64,000 nucleotides of DNA from assembly GCA_963667875.2 (NCBI GenBank), contig CAXXGC010000013.1, forward strand, positions 558,001 to 622,000, read 5' to 3'. Shown one piece after another: positions 46,214 to 55,311 of this stretch. The notes below the pieces were generated by a model, which had not been told where the DNA came from, did not search any database, and saw only the letters and a program-made list of their open reading frames with translations. The translations under genes were made by a program, and so were the position numbers. This DNA is from JAEXOD01 sp963667875 (GTDB lineage Bacteria; Bacteroidota; Ignavibacteria; Ignavibacteriales; Melioribacteraceae). Numbering within the stretch: position 1 is the first letter of the stretch; the number at the start of each line of letters is the position of its first letter.

Positions 46214-47617
46214 ATGAAACGGATTGTGTTTTTATTTTCTGCTATATTTTTATTTGGATTAACTATCAATGCTCAACAAACTTTTCCTAACTATTATTTT
46301 GGAAGCATAAAAATAATGCAGCAGGAATTACAGATTGAATTAGACTTTAGCATTAAATCCGATACTTTGGTTGGTACTATCAATATTCCTATTCAAAGTA
46401 TTAAAAATTTGAAATTAAACAAAATTAATTGGAATAAAAATAATTTAACTTTTGAAATATTAAAAGAACCGCAGCAAGGGGTATTTAACGGTAAAATATC
46501 TGCCGATTCAATTTATGGAAGTTTTGAACAAATGGGCTTTAAAGGTACATTTTGTGTTGTAAAAACCGAAAAACCCGTTGAAGATACTGCTGTTGTAATA
46601 AAACCTTATATTGAAGAAGAAGTGACCTTTAACAATGGTGAAGTTAAATTAGCAGGAACTTTATCTTATCCCTCAAAAGAAGGATCTTTTCCCGCAGTAA
46701 TATTGATTACCGGCAGCGGTGCTCAAAATCGTGATTCTGATATTTTTGGGTTTAAACTATTTTCAAAAGCTGCCGATTATTTTACGCGTAATGGCATAGC
46801 AGTTTTAAGATATGATGATCGTGGTGTTGGCGGATCTACCGGAAATGTATCACAATCAACTACCGAAGATTTTGCCAACGATGTGATTGCAGGTTTTGAG
46901 TTATTAAAAACAAAAAGTTTTATCAATCCTAAAAAGATTGGTTTATACGGACATAGTGAAGGCGGAATTGTTGCTCCTATTGCCGCATCGCAGCTAAACG
47001 ATGTAGCTTTTGCGGTGCTTGTATCAGGACCCGGCGTTCCAGGTGACCAGATTATTTTACGACAACTTGCTAAAATAATGCAGGCCGAAAAAAATACGGA
47101 TTCGTTAATTGCGGTTCAAGTAGCAAATTATAAAGAAGCTTTTGATTTATTAAAATCAGGCAGCCCTGAAGATTCATTAAAAAACCTCCTTTATAGACAA
47201 ACAAAAAAAGAAATGGATCAATTGTCGAAAGCAGATAAAAAAAGCATAAAAAATATGGAAGAAACAATTAATATGACTGTAAGCCAAAAGCTTGTGCAAT
47301 ATAACAGCGTATGGTTTAAATTCTTTATTAATTACGATCCGGCTCCTATGCTTCAAAATGTTAAATGCCCTGTTCTTTTAACATTCGGTGGAAAAGATAC
47401 TCAAGTTGATATTGAACAAAATAAAAAAGTAATGGAAGATAATTTAATGTTTGGCGGAAATAAAAATACCGAAACTATAGTATTCGCAAACGCAAATCAT
47501 TTATATCAGGAAGCAGTTACAGGAAGTCCAAGCGAATATGCAAAACTCAAAAAAGATTATTTACCCGGATTTTTAGAACAAGTGACTAACTGGATTCTAA
47601 AAACAACCAACAAATAG
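46214..47617 (+). CDS. Secreted alpha/beta hydrolase
   Basis: 467 residues with a signal peptide ending near NAQ. An N-terminal beta-rich region (to ~130) precedes the hydrolase domain: LITGSGAQNRDSD (oxyanion loop), RYDDRGVGGSTG, GHSEGGIVAP (nucleophile Ser), FGGKDTQVD (acid) and ANHLYQ (His). It is similar to exported esterase/peptidase-like hydrolases common in Bacteroidota. AAAGGA precedes the ATG; a terminator lies just downstream. The substrate is unknown. Confidence 0.9.
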   Translation: MKRIVFLFSAIFLFGLTINAQQTFPNYYFGSIKIMQQELQIELDFSIKSDTLVGTINIPIQSIKNLKLNKINWNKNNLTFEILKEPQQGVFNGKISADSIYGSFEQMGFKGTFCVVKTEKPVEDTAVVIKPYIEEEVTFNNGEVKLAGTLSYPSKEGSFPAVILITGSGAQNRDSDIFGFKLFSKAADYFTRNGIAVLRYDDRGVGGSTGNVSQSTTEDFANDVIAGFELLKTKSFINPKKIGLYGHSEGGIVAPIAASQLNDVAFAVLVSGPGVPGDQIILRQLAKIMQAEKNTDSLIAVQVANYKEAFDLLKSGSPEDSLKNLLYRQTKKEMDQLSKADKKSIKNMEETINMTVSQKLVQYNSVWFKFFINYDPAPMLQNVKCPVLLTFGGKDTQVDIEQNKKVMEDNLMFGGNKNTETIVFANANHLYQEAVTGSPSEYAKLKKDYLPGFLEQVTNWILKTTNK

Positions 47618-47952
47618 AATTAAATGAAAGCAGGAGAATTTTTACAATAAATTTTCCTGCTTTTACAATAAAACTTTCCTCTTCAAATATAAGTATTTTC
47701 AGTATTTTATTATAATATAACACTTTAATCATTTTATCTAATATTTGTTATTGGGTCAACGCTTTAAATTATTATATTAAAAACACTTCATTGAAATACC
47801 AAATTTTTAATCACATGCATATTCACCTATTTTTTATGTTTTAATTCATAATTAATAATTCATAATTGATAATTGCTTACTTGACTGCTACAACACTAAT
47901 GCTTAACTTATGCCTATAAATTCTATTTTTTGTTAACAAACAACGTGCTATT
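47618..47952. other. 335 bp gap with terminator
   Basis: Beyond the stem-loop at 47627-47664 the gap is AT-rich and contains ATTAATAATTCATAATTGATAATT-like runs. No gene or further clear structure seen; it should hold the promoter of the class V aminotransferase. Confidence 0.6.
47627..47664 (+). terminator. Rho-independent terminator of the secreted hydrolase gene
   Basis: AAAGCAGGAGAATTT (47627-47641) pairs with AAATTTTCCTGCTTT (47649-47663), with one G-U pair and a 7 nt loop, ending in TTTT. Confidence 0.85.
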
Positions 47953-49419
47953 ATGGATTCTTTGCAAAATTATTTTTCTAAATTTCGGAACAATATAATT
48001 GGGATAGAACAAAATTTTTCAACCCCTTTTGGTACAAAAAAATTATTATATGCCGACTGGGTAGCTAGCGGCAGATTATACAATCCCATTGAACAAAGAA
48101 TGTTAAACGATTTTGCACCCTTTGCGGGTAATACTCATTCCGAAACAAGTATTACCGGAACGTTAATGACCCATTCGTATCACAAAGCGCAATCAATAAT
48201 TAAAGCCCATTGCAACGCCGATATGAATGATGTGATAATTAATGCCGGTTTTGGCATGACAACCGCTGTAAACAAGTTCCAGAGGCTTTTAGGGCTAAAA
48301 ATTTGCGAACAGTTGAATAAATATACTGTTATTCCAAAAGAAGAAAGACCGGTTGTTTTTATAACACACATGGAACATCACTCCAATCATACTTCGTGGC
48401 TTGAATCGATTGCAGATGTTGAAGTTATTGAACCGGATGAAAATGGATTAGTAAATTATGATCATTTAGACCAATTACTTGAAAAATATAAAACTCGTAA
48501 ATTAAAAATCGGTTCATTTACCGCGGCTTCAAATGTAACGGGAATTTGTCCTGATTATTACAGAATGGCAAAAAAGATGCATCAAAACGGTGGTTATTGT
48601 TTTGTTGATTTTGCGGCATCCGCCCCTTATGTTAAAATTGATATGCACCCGGAAGATCCTGAAGCAAAACTTGATGCCATTTTCTTTTCTCCTCATAAAT
48701 TTTTAGGTGGTCCCGGCACATCGGGTGTTTTAATTTTTGATAAAAAACTTTACAACCGAAATATCCCCGATCATCCCGGCGGCGGAACAGTTGAATGGAC
48801 AAATCCATGGGGCGGCTACAAATACGTAAACAGTATTGAAGTACGCGAAGACGGCGGAACACCCGGCTTTTTACAGGCTATTAAAGCAGCTTTATGTATT
48901 AATCTTAAAAATGAGATGGGCGTTGATAACATACTTGCCCGCGAAAAAGAATTATTGGAAATTGCTTTACCAAATTTGCGTAAAATCCCCAAATTACACA
49001 TTTTAGCTAATAATATGGATGAACGGCTTGGAATAATATCTTTTTATGTTGAGGACTTACATTACAATTTAATCTGCAAGCATCTAAATGACAGGTTTGG
49101 AATTCAAATGCGAGGCGGTTGTTCCTGCGCCGGTACATACGGTCATTACCTGCTTCATGTAGATCCCAATCGCTCCAAAAGAATTACCGATAAAATTAAT
49201 GCAGGCGACCTTTCCGAAAAACCGGGCTGGGTTCGTCTTTCTTTACATCCCACAATGACAAATGAAGAAATATATTACATTATTGACGCATTAAACCAAA
49301 TAATTAAGTTTGGTAAAGCTTGGAGTAATGATTACGCTTATTCTCTTCACACAAATGAATTTTATCATTTTAACGAAGCGGACTTAGACGCAAAATATAT
49401 TAATGAGTGGTTTAGATAA
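47953..49419 (+). CDS. Class V aminotransferase (cysteine desulfurase-like)
   Basis: 488 residues, longer than SufS/IscS (about 400). FFSPHKFLGGPG contains the PLP lysine; THMEHHSNHTSW and GSFTAASNVTG are typical of the NifS/SufS group. A C-terminal RGGCSCAGTYGH holds cysteines near the desulfurase active loop. The extra ~80 C-terminal residues are not assigned. No suf or isc gene is near, so cysteine desulfurase versus another class V reaction is undecided. Confidence 0.85.
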   Translation: MDSLQNYFSKFRNNIIGIEQNFSTPFGTKKLLYADWVASGRLYNPIEQRMLNDFAPFAGNTHSETSITGTLMTHSYHKAQSIIKAHCNADMNDVIINAGFGMTTAVNKFQRLLGLKICEQLNKYTVIPKEERPVVFITHMEHHSNHTSWLESIADVEVIEPDENGLVNYDHLDQLLEKYKTRKLKIGSFTAASNVTGICPDYYRMAKKMHQNGGYCFVDFAASAPYVKIDMHPEDPEAKLDAIFFSPHKFLGGPGTSGVLIFDKKLYNRNIPDHPGGGTVEWTNPWGGYKYVNSIEVREDGGTPGFLQAIKAALCINLKNEMGVDNILAREKELLEIALPNLRKIPKLHILANNMDERLGIISFYVEDLHYNLICKHLNDRFGIQMRGGCSCAGTYGHYLLHVDPNRSKRITDKINAGDLSEKPGWVRLSLHPTMTNEEIYYIIDALNQIIKFGKAWSNDYAYSLHTNEFYHFNEADLDAKYINEWFR

Positions 49420-49651
49420 TTTTAATTATGAATTATGAATTATTAATGGTAAATTGTGCCCGTCTAAAGCCGGGTAGCCGGTGGCTAAATTAAAAGATTG
49501 TTTTGAACTGTGATTAGTATGATTATTATGATTGATATGATTTTGATTAAAAATTGAAAATTAAGAATTCTCCTATGTGTTCTATTTTTTAGTTCCGGTT
49601 AAGCAAGTTTTGACAAAGTACCAACCACCTAATATCTGAATACTTTTAATT

Positions 49652-49723
49652 GTAGTGCAAGATTTATCTCGCTTAATTATCTTTTAGTATTTTCATCAGC
49701 TTGCGAGCTGAAGCTCGCGCTAC
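49652..49723. repeat. Inverted GTAG-hairpin pair (BIME-like)
   Basis: Plus-strand GTAG at 49652-49655 is followed by stem GCAAGAT-TT-ATCTCGC (one mismatch). Thirty bases on, the minus strand has GTAG (49723-49720) followed by a GCGAGCT-TC-AGCTCGC stem (49718-49703). Both are flanked by TTAATT. A GTAG foot plus palindrome is the classic REP layout. Confidence 0.65.
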
Positions 49724-49808
49724 AATTAAGGATCAATGCAAAATTGGGGATACATTTTCTTAATCATTTTTTGTTTGAAATAATGTATGATTATTTTTGT
49801 ATGTTTTA

Positions 49809-49821
49809 ATCCCGACGGGAT
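49809..49821. repeat. Short palindrome ATCCCGACGGGAT
   Basis: Perfect 6 bp arms around one base, followed by GACAT. Decayed versions follow at ~49861 and ~50004 in the same orientation. Confidence 0.5.
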
Positions 49822-50076
49822 GACATAATTGTAGAAAAGCAACAAAACAAAAAGACCATAACCCCGAAGATGGTGACATTGCCTTTTATAAAATCATAGA
49901 ATGCAGATTTAACGGATTTTTGCAAATTGCACTTTTTTAATTGTCTGAACTATGATTTGTTTGATTTTAAAAATTATTATGATTCTGTTTTGCGTGGGTT
50001 TTAATCCCGAAAAGATGGCGTTTTTGTAAAAATGTGGTTTGTTTGTAATCCAACGATCCCCCAACGCATTCCAATT

Positions 50077-51798
50077 TTATTTAATATTAAACCGTTTCAT
50101 TTTTCTCCACAGAGTAGATTTATCAATTCCCAATTCCTCTGCTGCTTTATTTTTGTTATAATTAAACTTTTTTAGTACTTTTAAAAGTGTATCAACTTCT
50201 GCATTTTTAAGAGGTGATATTTGTAATGTTAAGTTTGTGGCATCTGCCTTTGTTAGCAACCTTTCCGGCAAATGGTTAATTTCAATAATTTTTCCGGTAC
50301 ATAATATAAAACAATGTTCCAGCACATTTTCCAGCTCGCGAATATTGCCGGGCCAGCTATATTCCAAAAACACTTTATATGCACCGGCTGATATTCCTTC
50401 AATTCTTTTGCCAAATTTAATATTAAATAAACTCAAAAAATGCTCAATTAATAACGGCATATCCTCTATTCTTTCGCGCAACGGAGGAAGTATTATATTC
50501 ATCACATTAATTCTATAATATAAATCTTCTCTAAATCTGCCGCTTTCAATTTCAATTTGCAAATTTTTGTTGGTTGCTGCAATTATTCTAACATCCATGT
50601 TAATTGTTTTTGTACCCCCTACATGTTCAAATTGTTTTGTTTCTAAAACACGTAATAACTTTGTTTGAATTGCAAGTGAAATATCACCTATTTCATCCAA
50701 AAAGAGGGTTCCCCCGTGCGCCATTTCAAATCTCCCTGTTTTTGCTTTTACTGCTCCTGTAAAAGCTCCTTCTTCGTGACCAAATAATTCACTTTCTATC
50801 AACGATTCCGCAAACGCACTGCAATTTAATGCAATAAATGGGGAATTTTTTTCTGCACTGCTTAAATGAATTGCGCGCGCAACCAACTCTTTTCCGGTTC
50901 CACTTTCCCCTGTTATCAACACCGAACTACGGGTTTGTGAAACACTTGTACATAAGCTAAAAATTTTTTCCATTTTTTTGCTTTTGCCTATAATATTTTC
51001 CAGCTTAAACTTTTCAAGAATATGTTCCGAAAGATTTTTAATTTCGGATATATCAATAAATGTTTCTACAGCCCCAATTTTTGTATTTTTATTATCTAAT
51101 AATATTCCCGAATTTACACGAATAGGAATACTTTTATTTTTTTTATTATATATTGTTAATTCGTTTCCTATTGTCGGTTTACCTTTAGTAATAGTCTGTT
51201 CCATGTGACAGCCATTTTGACACATATTAGACCTAAAAATTGTCCAGCATTTTTTTCCAACTGCTTCTTCTTTTTTATATCCTGTAATATTTTCAGCGGA
51301 TTTATTAAAAGAAGTAATAAGCCAGTTATTATCAATTGTAAAAGTCCCTTCAATATTACTATTAAAAATAGCTTCCAGTTTATTTCGTTCATTTATCAGC
51401 TGCGATGTTTTTCTTTCAAGCTCTTTTGCCAAAATAACCATCTCTTTAGTATCTCTAAATACAAAAACAATACCAATAATATTGTCATTCCCTTTATGAA
51501 CAGGTGTAATTGATGCCAAAACACTTTTTGTTTCTCCGTCTTTACATTTAATGTAAATTGCAAGATTAGAATATGTTTGTCCATTTTCCAATGCATCATA
51601 CACCAATTCTTTATTTTCTTCTTCTTTTAACAAAACGTTGCATTTATTGTTTATTAGATCCTCTTCTTTAAATCCGGTAATTCTTTCTACCGCTTCATTT
51701 GAAGATACAATAATACAATCATTGCTAATTACAACAATTCCATCAGGAATAATAAGCTTTTCTAAATTGTTATCAATTTCTAAATTAATGGTTTTCAT
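50077..51798 (-). CDS. Sigma54-dependent activator with two PAS domains
   Basis: 573 residues. PAS domains at ~15-120 and ~140-255. The second has a cysteine set KKCWTIF...MCQNGC (Cys184, Cys193, Cys197) that could bind a metal or Fe-S centre or sense redox. The AAA+ domain has GESGTGKE (297-304), the sigma54-contacting GAFTGA (344-349) and LFLDEIGD. A Fis-type helix-turn-helix closes the protein (KNKAAEELGIDKSTLWRKM). There is no receiver domain, so sensing is likely by PAS. It is divergent from the 51.9-60.6 kb operon, whose promoter region has -24/-12 and palindromic sites, so it is the presumed activator of that operon. Confidence 0.92.
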   Translation of the reverse strand: MKTINLEIDNNLEKLIIPDGIVVISNDCIIVSSNEAVERITGFKEEDLINNKCNVLLKEEENKELVYDALENGQTYSNLAIYIKCKDGETKSVLASITPVHKGNDNIIGIVFVFRDTKEMVILAKELERKTSQLINERNKLEAIFNSNIEGTFTIDNNWLITSFNKSAENITGYKKEEAVGKKCWTIFRSNMCQNGCHMEQTITKGKPTIGNELTIYNKKNKSIPIRVNSGILLDNKNTKIGAVETFIDISEIKNLSEHILEKFKLENIIGKSKKMEKIFSLCTSVSQTRSSVLITGESGTGKELVARAIHLSSAEKNSPFIALNCSAFAESLIESELFGHEEGAFTGAVKAKTGRFEMAHGGTLFLDEIGDISLAIQTKLLRVLETKQFEHVGGTKTINMDVRIIAATNKNLQIEIESGRFREDLYYRINVMNIILPPLRERIEDMPLLIEHFLSLFNIKFGKRIEGISAGAYKVFLEYSWPGNIRELENVLEHCFILCTGKIIEINHLPERLLTKADATNLTLQISPLKNAEVDTLLKVLKKFNYNKNKAAEELGIDKSTLWRKMKRFNIK

Positions 51799-51832
51799 TA
51801 ATCACCCAAATTATATAAAACAATTATACATA

Positions 51833-51895
51833 AAATTGTGCAATAATGCAATTATATTGCATTTGTATTGCAATATTGCAGCTCTTGCACAATTT
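51833..51895. promoter_or_regulatory. Array of TGCAAT/ATTGCA palindromes (candidate activator-binding sites)
   Basis: In about 60 bp: outer inverted pair AAATTGTGCAA (51833-51843) and TTGCACAATTT (51885-51895), a perfect palindrome ATGCAATTATATTGCAT (51846-51862) and a perfect TGCAATATTGCA (51869-51880). It lies 40-105 bp upstream of the -24 element, where enhancer sites for sigma54 activators are found. Confidence 0.65.
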
Positions 51896-51934
51896 GAATT
51901 TTTGTTAAACAATTTCAAATCAATCACTTACGCT

Positions 51935-51950
51935 TTGGTATAGATATTGT
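51935..51950 (+). promoter_or_regulatory. Candidate sigma54 (-24/-12) promoter of the ORP-like operon
   Basis: TTGGTATAGATATTGT has GG at 51937-51938 and TTG at 51947-51949 with the correct GG-N10-G spacing. The -12 is GT rather than GC and the -24 lacks CAC, so the match is partial. The predicted start is near 51961, very close to the coding region. Confidence 0.5.
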
Positions 51951-51963
51951 TCTATCTCGTTTA

Positions 51964-53046
51964 TTGAAACAACAGGAGATTACCATAATTAAAACTTTAT
52001 TTAACAAATCGAAAATTAATTTCAAAAGCATAAAAAATGCTTTTAGTAATCAAGTGATACAATTTTCAATTAAACTTGAAAAAAGTATCCTTGATAATCC
52101 GGAATGCAGGAATAAGATCATTTTTGGTCCAATTCCTTCACGTCGATTTGGAAGTGTTTTAATTATTAACAATGTTTTATGTAAAACTTGCACTTACAAT
52201 TGTATTTATTGTCAAGCAGGGGGTGCCAATTGTTGTTCAACAAATCGGGATTCTTGCTTTAGTCCTTATCAGCTCTACTTTTTTGTTAAAAATAAAATTG
52301 AGCAATTAGAAAAAGCAAATATTAAAGTTGATTATATAGGTTTTATCCCAAACGGTGAGGCTACGCTTGATGTTAATCTTTCGAAAGAAATAGAATTATT
52401 AAGGGAATTTGGTTATAAAATAATTGTTTTTACAAATTCTTCGCTTTTATGGAACGATAATGTAAAAGAAAATTTAATGTTTGCCGATATCGTTTCGTTA
52501 AAGATTGATACAGTTGATGAACAATTATGGAATGAAATTAACAGACCCCATAAAAGATTAAGATTTGAGGTAATCTTAAAAGGAATTACAGATTTTTCGA
52601 AGCAGTATGATGGTAAATTATTTACGGAAACAATGTTGATTAACAACATGAACGACAGCATTGAAGAAGTTAGCCAATTATGTGAATTTTTAAAGGAACT
52701 TAAACGAGATACTTCCTATTTTTCGGTTCCAATCCGTCCAACCGTTAAAGATTATGCATTAGCTCCAAACTGCACGGTACTTGAAAAAATTAAAGAATAT
52801 ACTGAACAAAACTTAAAAAACGTAAAAATGTTATGCTGCCCTAATACACCCTGTTTTCCAATGGTTGGTGATACTACCGAACAATTGTTAGGAATACTTT
52901 CCATGCACCCAATGAAGGAAGAGGAAGTTTTAGATCTTGTATCGGCCAAAGGATGGGGAATTCAGCAGATTACTGAATTAGAAAATAAGGGTTTGTTATT
53001 AAAAAAATCATATTGCGGCCAAAATTTTTACTCGCATAACAATTAA
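51964..53046 (+). CDS. Radical SAM protein (PSRRFG type), first gene of the ORP-like operon
   Basis: Up to 360 residues. GPIPSRRFGS and the [4Fe-4S]/SAM motif CTYNCIYC (Cys76, 80, 83) mark a radical SAM enzyme of an uncharacterised group. NGEATLDVNL and KIDTVDEQLWNEINRPH are shared with its paralogue at 56609, which lacks the ~48-residue N-terminal extension. No ATG exists in frame before the motif: the frame opens at TTG 51964, while a good AGGAG at 51974-51978 is followed by ATA (51985) and ATT (51988). The true start is unresolved. The substrate is unknown; by context, maturation of a metal cofactor or metalloprotein. Confidence 0.82.
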   Translation: MKQQEITIIKTLFNKSKINFKSIKNAFSNQVIQFSIKLEKSILDNPECRNKIIFGPIPSRRFGSVLIINNVLCKTCTYNCIYCQAGGANCCSTNRDSCFSPYQLYFFVKNKIEQLEKANIKVDYIGFIPNGEATLDVNLSKEIELLREFGYKIIVFTNSSLLWNDNVKENLMFADIVSLKIDTVDEQLWNEINRPHKRLRFEVILKGITDFSKQYDGKLFTETMLINNMNDSIEEVSQLCEFLKELKRDTSYFSVPIRPTVKDYALAPNCTVLEKIKEYTEQNLKNVKMLCCPNTPCFPMVGDTTEQLLGILSMHPMKEEEVLDLVSAKGWGIQQITELENKGLLLKKSYCGQNFYSHNN

Positions 53047-53065
53047 AAGGAGAAATTATTTTATA

Positions 53066-53914
53066 ATGTTAAATTCGCCGGGATGTATTCCATGTATTAT
53101 ACGCCAATCCTTTACTTTAAGTAATTTACTTGGTATTAAAGATAAAGATACGCAAAACAAAATAATTTTTGAAACAATGGAGTTGATGTTACAAAACAAA
53201 AATATTTCTTCAGCCCCTCATTTTTCGCTAATTATGTTAGATGTATTAAAAAAATATACAAATGTAAACGACTTGTTTTCCGCTTTTAAGGAAAAAAATA
53301 GACCCCACGTTGAAAAATATGTTAAATACTTATCAATACTTATTGATGGTGCTGAAGATAAATTAGAAATGGCAATCAAAATTTCTATTATGGGAAATAC
53401 AATTGATTTGGCTGCTAATCCAAATTATGATTTGGAAAAAGAAATTAATTTAATTACATCAAACAATTTTAATTTAACGGATTACCAAAAATTTAAAAAA
53501 GAATTAAAAACTGCTAAGCAAATTTTATTTATTGCTGATAATTATGAAGAAGCTATTTTTGATAAACTTTTAATAGAACAACTATTACCAATAAATATTG
53601 TATTTGCCGTACGAAGTAACGAAGTATATAATGATATAACTCTTAAAGATTCAAAAACTTTAGAGATTGATAAACTTTGCAGAGTAATTGAAAGTGGAAG
53701 TTTAATTGCCGGAACCGCACTTGAGCAGTGTACACAGGAATTTATAGACCTTTATAATTCAAGTGATATTGTTATTTCAAAAGGACAAGGCAACTACGAA
53801 ACCCTATTTAATGCCAATAGACCAATTTATTTTTTATTTAAAGTTAAATGCCAAACTATAGCAGAAATATGCGGCAATAAAGTTGGAACAAGTGTTATGT
53901 ATTATAAGAACTGA
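53066..53914 (+). CDS. DUF89 (ARMT1-like) family protein
   Basis: 282 residues. An N-terminal CIPCIIRQ pair is typical of archaeal/bacterial DUF89 proteins. Metal and substrate blocks include GNTIDLAANPN, FIADNYEEAIFDK and SKGQGNYETLF. Members are metal-dependent phosphatases acting on sugar-phosphate or damaged metabolites; the specific substrate is not known. It follows the radical SAM gene by 19 bp with AAAGGAG upstream. Confidence 0.82.
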   Translation: MLNSPGCIPCIIRQSFTLSNLLGIKDKDTQNKIIFETMELMLQNKNISSAPHFSLIMLDVLKKYTNVNDLFSAFKEKNRPHVEKYVKYLSILIDGAEDKLEMAIKISIMGNTIDLAANPNYDLEKEINLITSNNFNLTDYQKFKKELKTAKQILFIADNYEEAIFDKLLIEQLLPINIVFAVRSNEVYNDITLKDSKTLEIDKLCRVIESGSLIAGTALEQCTQEFIDLYNSSDIVISKGQGNYETLFNANRPIYFLFKVKCQTIAEICGNKVGTSVMYYKN

Positions 53915-53956
53915 AAGTAAAATTAACAGAATAATTATAAATAAATTAAGGTAAAA

Positions 53957-55297
53957 ATGAAATCATACGATATTGTAATTATTGGTGGTGGGCCAGCTGG
54001 TTTAGCATGTGCGCTTTCTGCTAAAACCACATATTCAAACAAAAAAATTGCGCTTATTAGAAAAGAAACAAAACCAATGATTCCTTGCGGAATTCCTTAT
54101 GTTATACATACACTTAAAGATGTTGATGATAATATATTGCCCGATGCGCCCCTAATTACAAACGGAATTAAAATTATTTGCGCTGCTGTTGTGGGACGTG
54201 AAAATAACGTTTTAATTTTAGACGATAATGAAAAAATAGAATTCGAAAAACTTGTAATAGCTACCGGTTCAACCGCAGTATTGCCCAACATACAGGGTAT
54301 TGATAAACAGGGTGTTTTTTTAATAAAAAAAGATAGAGATTATCTTGTAAATCTAAAAACTGAAATTGAAAAAGTTGAAAATATTATTGTACTTGGCGGT
54401 GGTTATATTGGAATTGAAGTAACCGATGAATTATTAAAAGCTAACAAAAAAGTTATTTTAGTTGAAATGCAAGATACCCTTTTGCCTACAATGGATGACG
54501 AATTTGGAAATAAGGTTAAAGAAATATTAATTAATAATGATGGGCAAATAATTACAAGTAAAAGTATTAAAAAAGTACTTGGTAATGATAAAATTACAGG
54601 GGTTGAATTAAGCGATGGAAGTATAATTGATGGCAACATGTTAATAGTTTCCTGCGGTTATAAACCAAATTTAATTTTGGCTAAAAATATTGATATTTCC
54701 TATAAAGAAGGATTGGGTGTAGTTGTTGATGATTATTTAAGGACTTCTGAAAAAGATATTTTTGCAATTGGTGACTGTGCAGCAAAATACGATTATTTTA
54801 CCGGAGAATACTCAAATATAATGCTTGCTTCAACAGCTGTGGCGGAAGGAAGATTAGTTGGTTCCAATTTATATTCAATAAAGGTAATAAGGCAATATCA
54901 AGGAGTTTTGGGTACATTTTCCACAAAAATTGGCAATACCGCGTTTGCTGTAAGCGGTATAACCGAAAAACGAGCAAAAAAAAGAAATTTAGATTATGTT
55001 ATTGGAATGGTTAAATCCATTGATAGACATCCGGGCAAACTTCCCGGAGTTTCGGAAGTGACGGTAAAACTTATTTTTTCAACCTACTCGCATACTTTAA
55101 TGGGCTGCCAAATAATGGGTGGCGATTCAATTGGCGAAATGATTAATATGATGTCAGTAATAATACTTAACAAAATGACAGATATTGATATAAGCACCTT
55201 ACAAATTGGAACTCATCCCCTGCTGACCGCTTCGCCGGTTGTATATCCGGTAATTAATGCAGCTATTGAAGCTATTAAACAAAGACATAATAATTAA
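53957..55297 (+). CDS. FAD/NAD-dependent oxidoreductase (CoA-disulfide reductase/NADH oxidase type)
   Basis: 446-residue two-dinucleotide-binding flavoprotein. GGGPAGLAC (FAD), GGGYIGIEVTDEL (NADH), GDCAAKYDYFTGE (FAD ribityl) and a C-terminal dimerisation domain are present. Cys44 in MIPCGIPY sits at the single redox cysteine of CoA-disulfide reductases and NADH oxidases. In this operon it may deliver electrons to, or protect, the iron-sulfur ATPases or ORP-like proteins; that is inference. Confidence 0.88.
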   Translation: MKSYDIVIIGGGPAGLACALSAKTTYSNKKIALIRKETKPMIPCGIPYVIHTLKDVDDNILPDAPLITNGIKIICAAVVGRENNVLILDDNEKIEFEKLVIATGSTAVLPNIQGIDKQGVFLIKKDRDYLVNLKTEIEKVENIIVLGGGYIGIEVTDELLKANKKVILVEMQDTLLPTMDDEFGNKVKEILINNDGQIITSKSIKKVLGNDKITGVELSDGSIIDGNMLIVSCGYKPNLILAKNIDISYKEGLGVVVDDYLRTSEKDIFAIGDCAAKYDYFTGEYSNIMLASTAVAEGRLVGSNLYSIKVIRQYQGVLGTFSTKIGNTAFAVSGITEKRAKKRNLDYVIGMVKSIDRHPGKLPGVSEVTVKLIFSTYSHTLMGCQIMGGDSIGEMINMMSVIILNKMTDIDISTLQIGTHPLLTASPVVYPVINAAIEAIKQRHNN

Positions 55298-55311
55298 ACA
55301 TATAGGAAACG

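Larger units (their letters stand above)
49420..50076. other. 657 bp repeat-rich gap between convergent genes
   Basis: Contains an inverted REP-like pair (49652-49723), dispersed TTGTCTGAAC-type repeats (49496-49517 and 49940-49959), a palindrome ATCCCGACGGGAT (49809-49821) with two decayed relatives at ~49861 and ~50004, and a GTTTGTAATCC tail at 50040. No gene seen. Confidence 0.7.

Noticed and set aside
51799..51935. A second sigma54 promoter for the activator gene on the minus strand.
   Set aside because: No GG-N10-GC pattern is present on that strand in the gap; only AT-rich sequence with TATAAT-like words, which is too common here to count.
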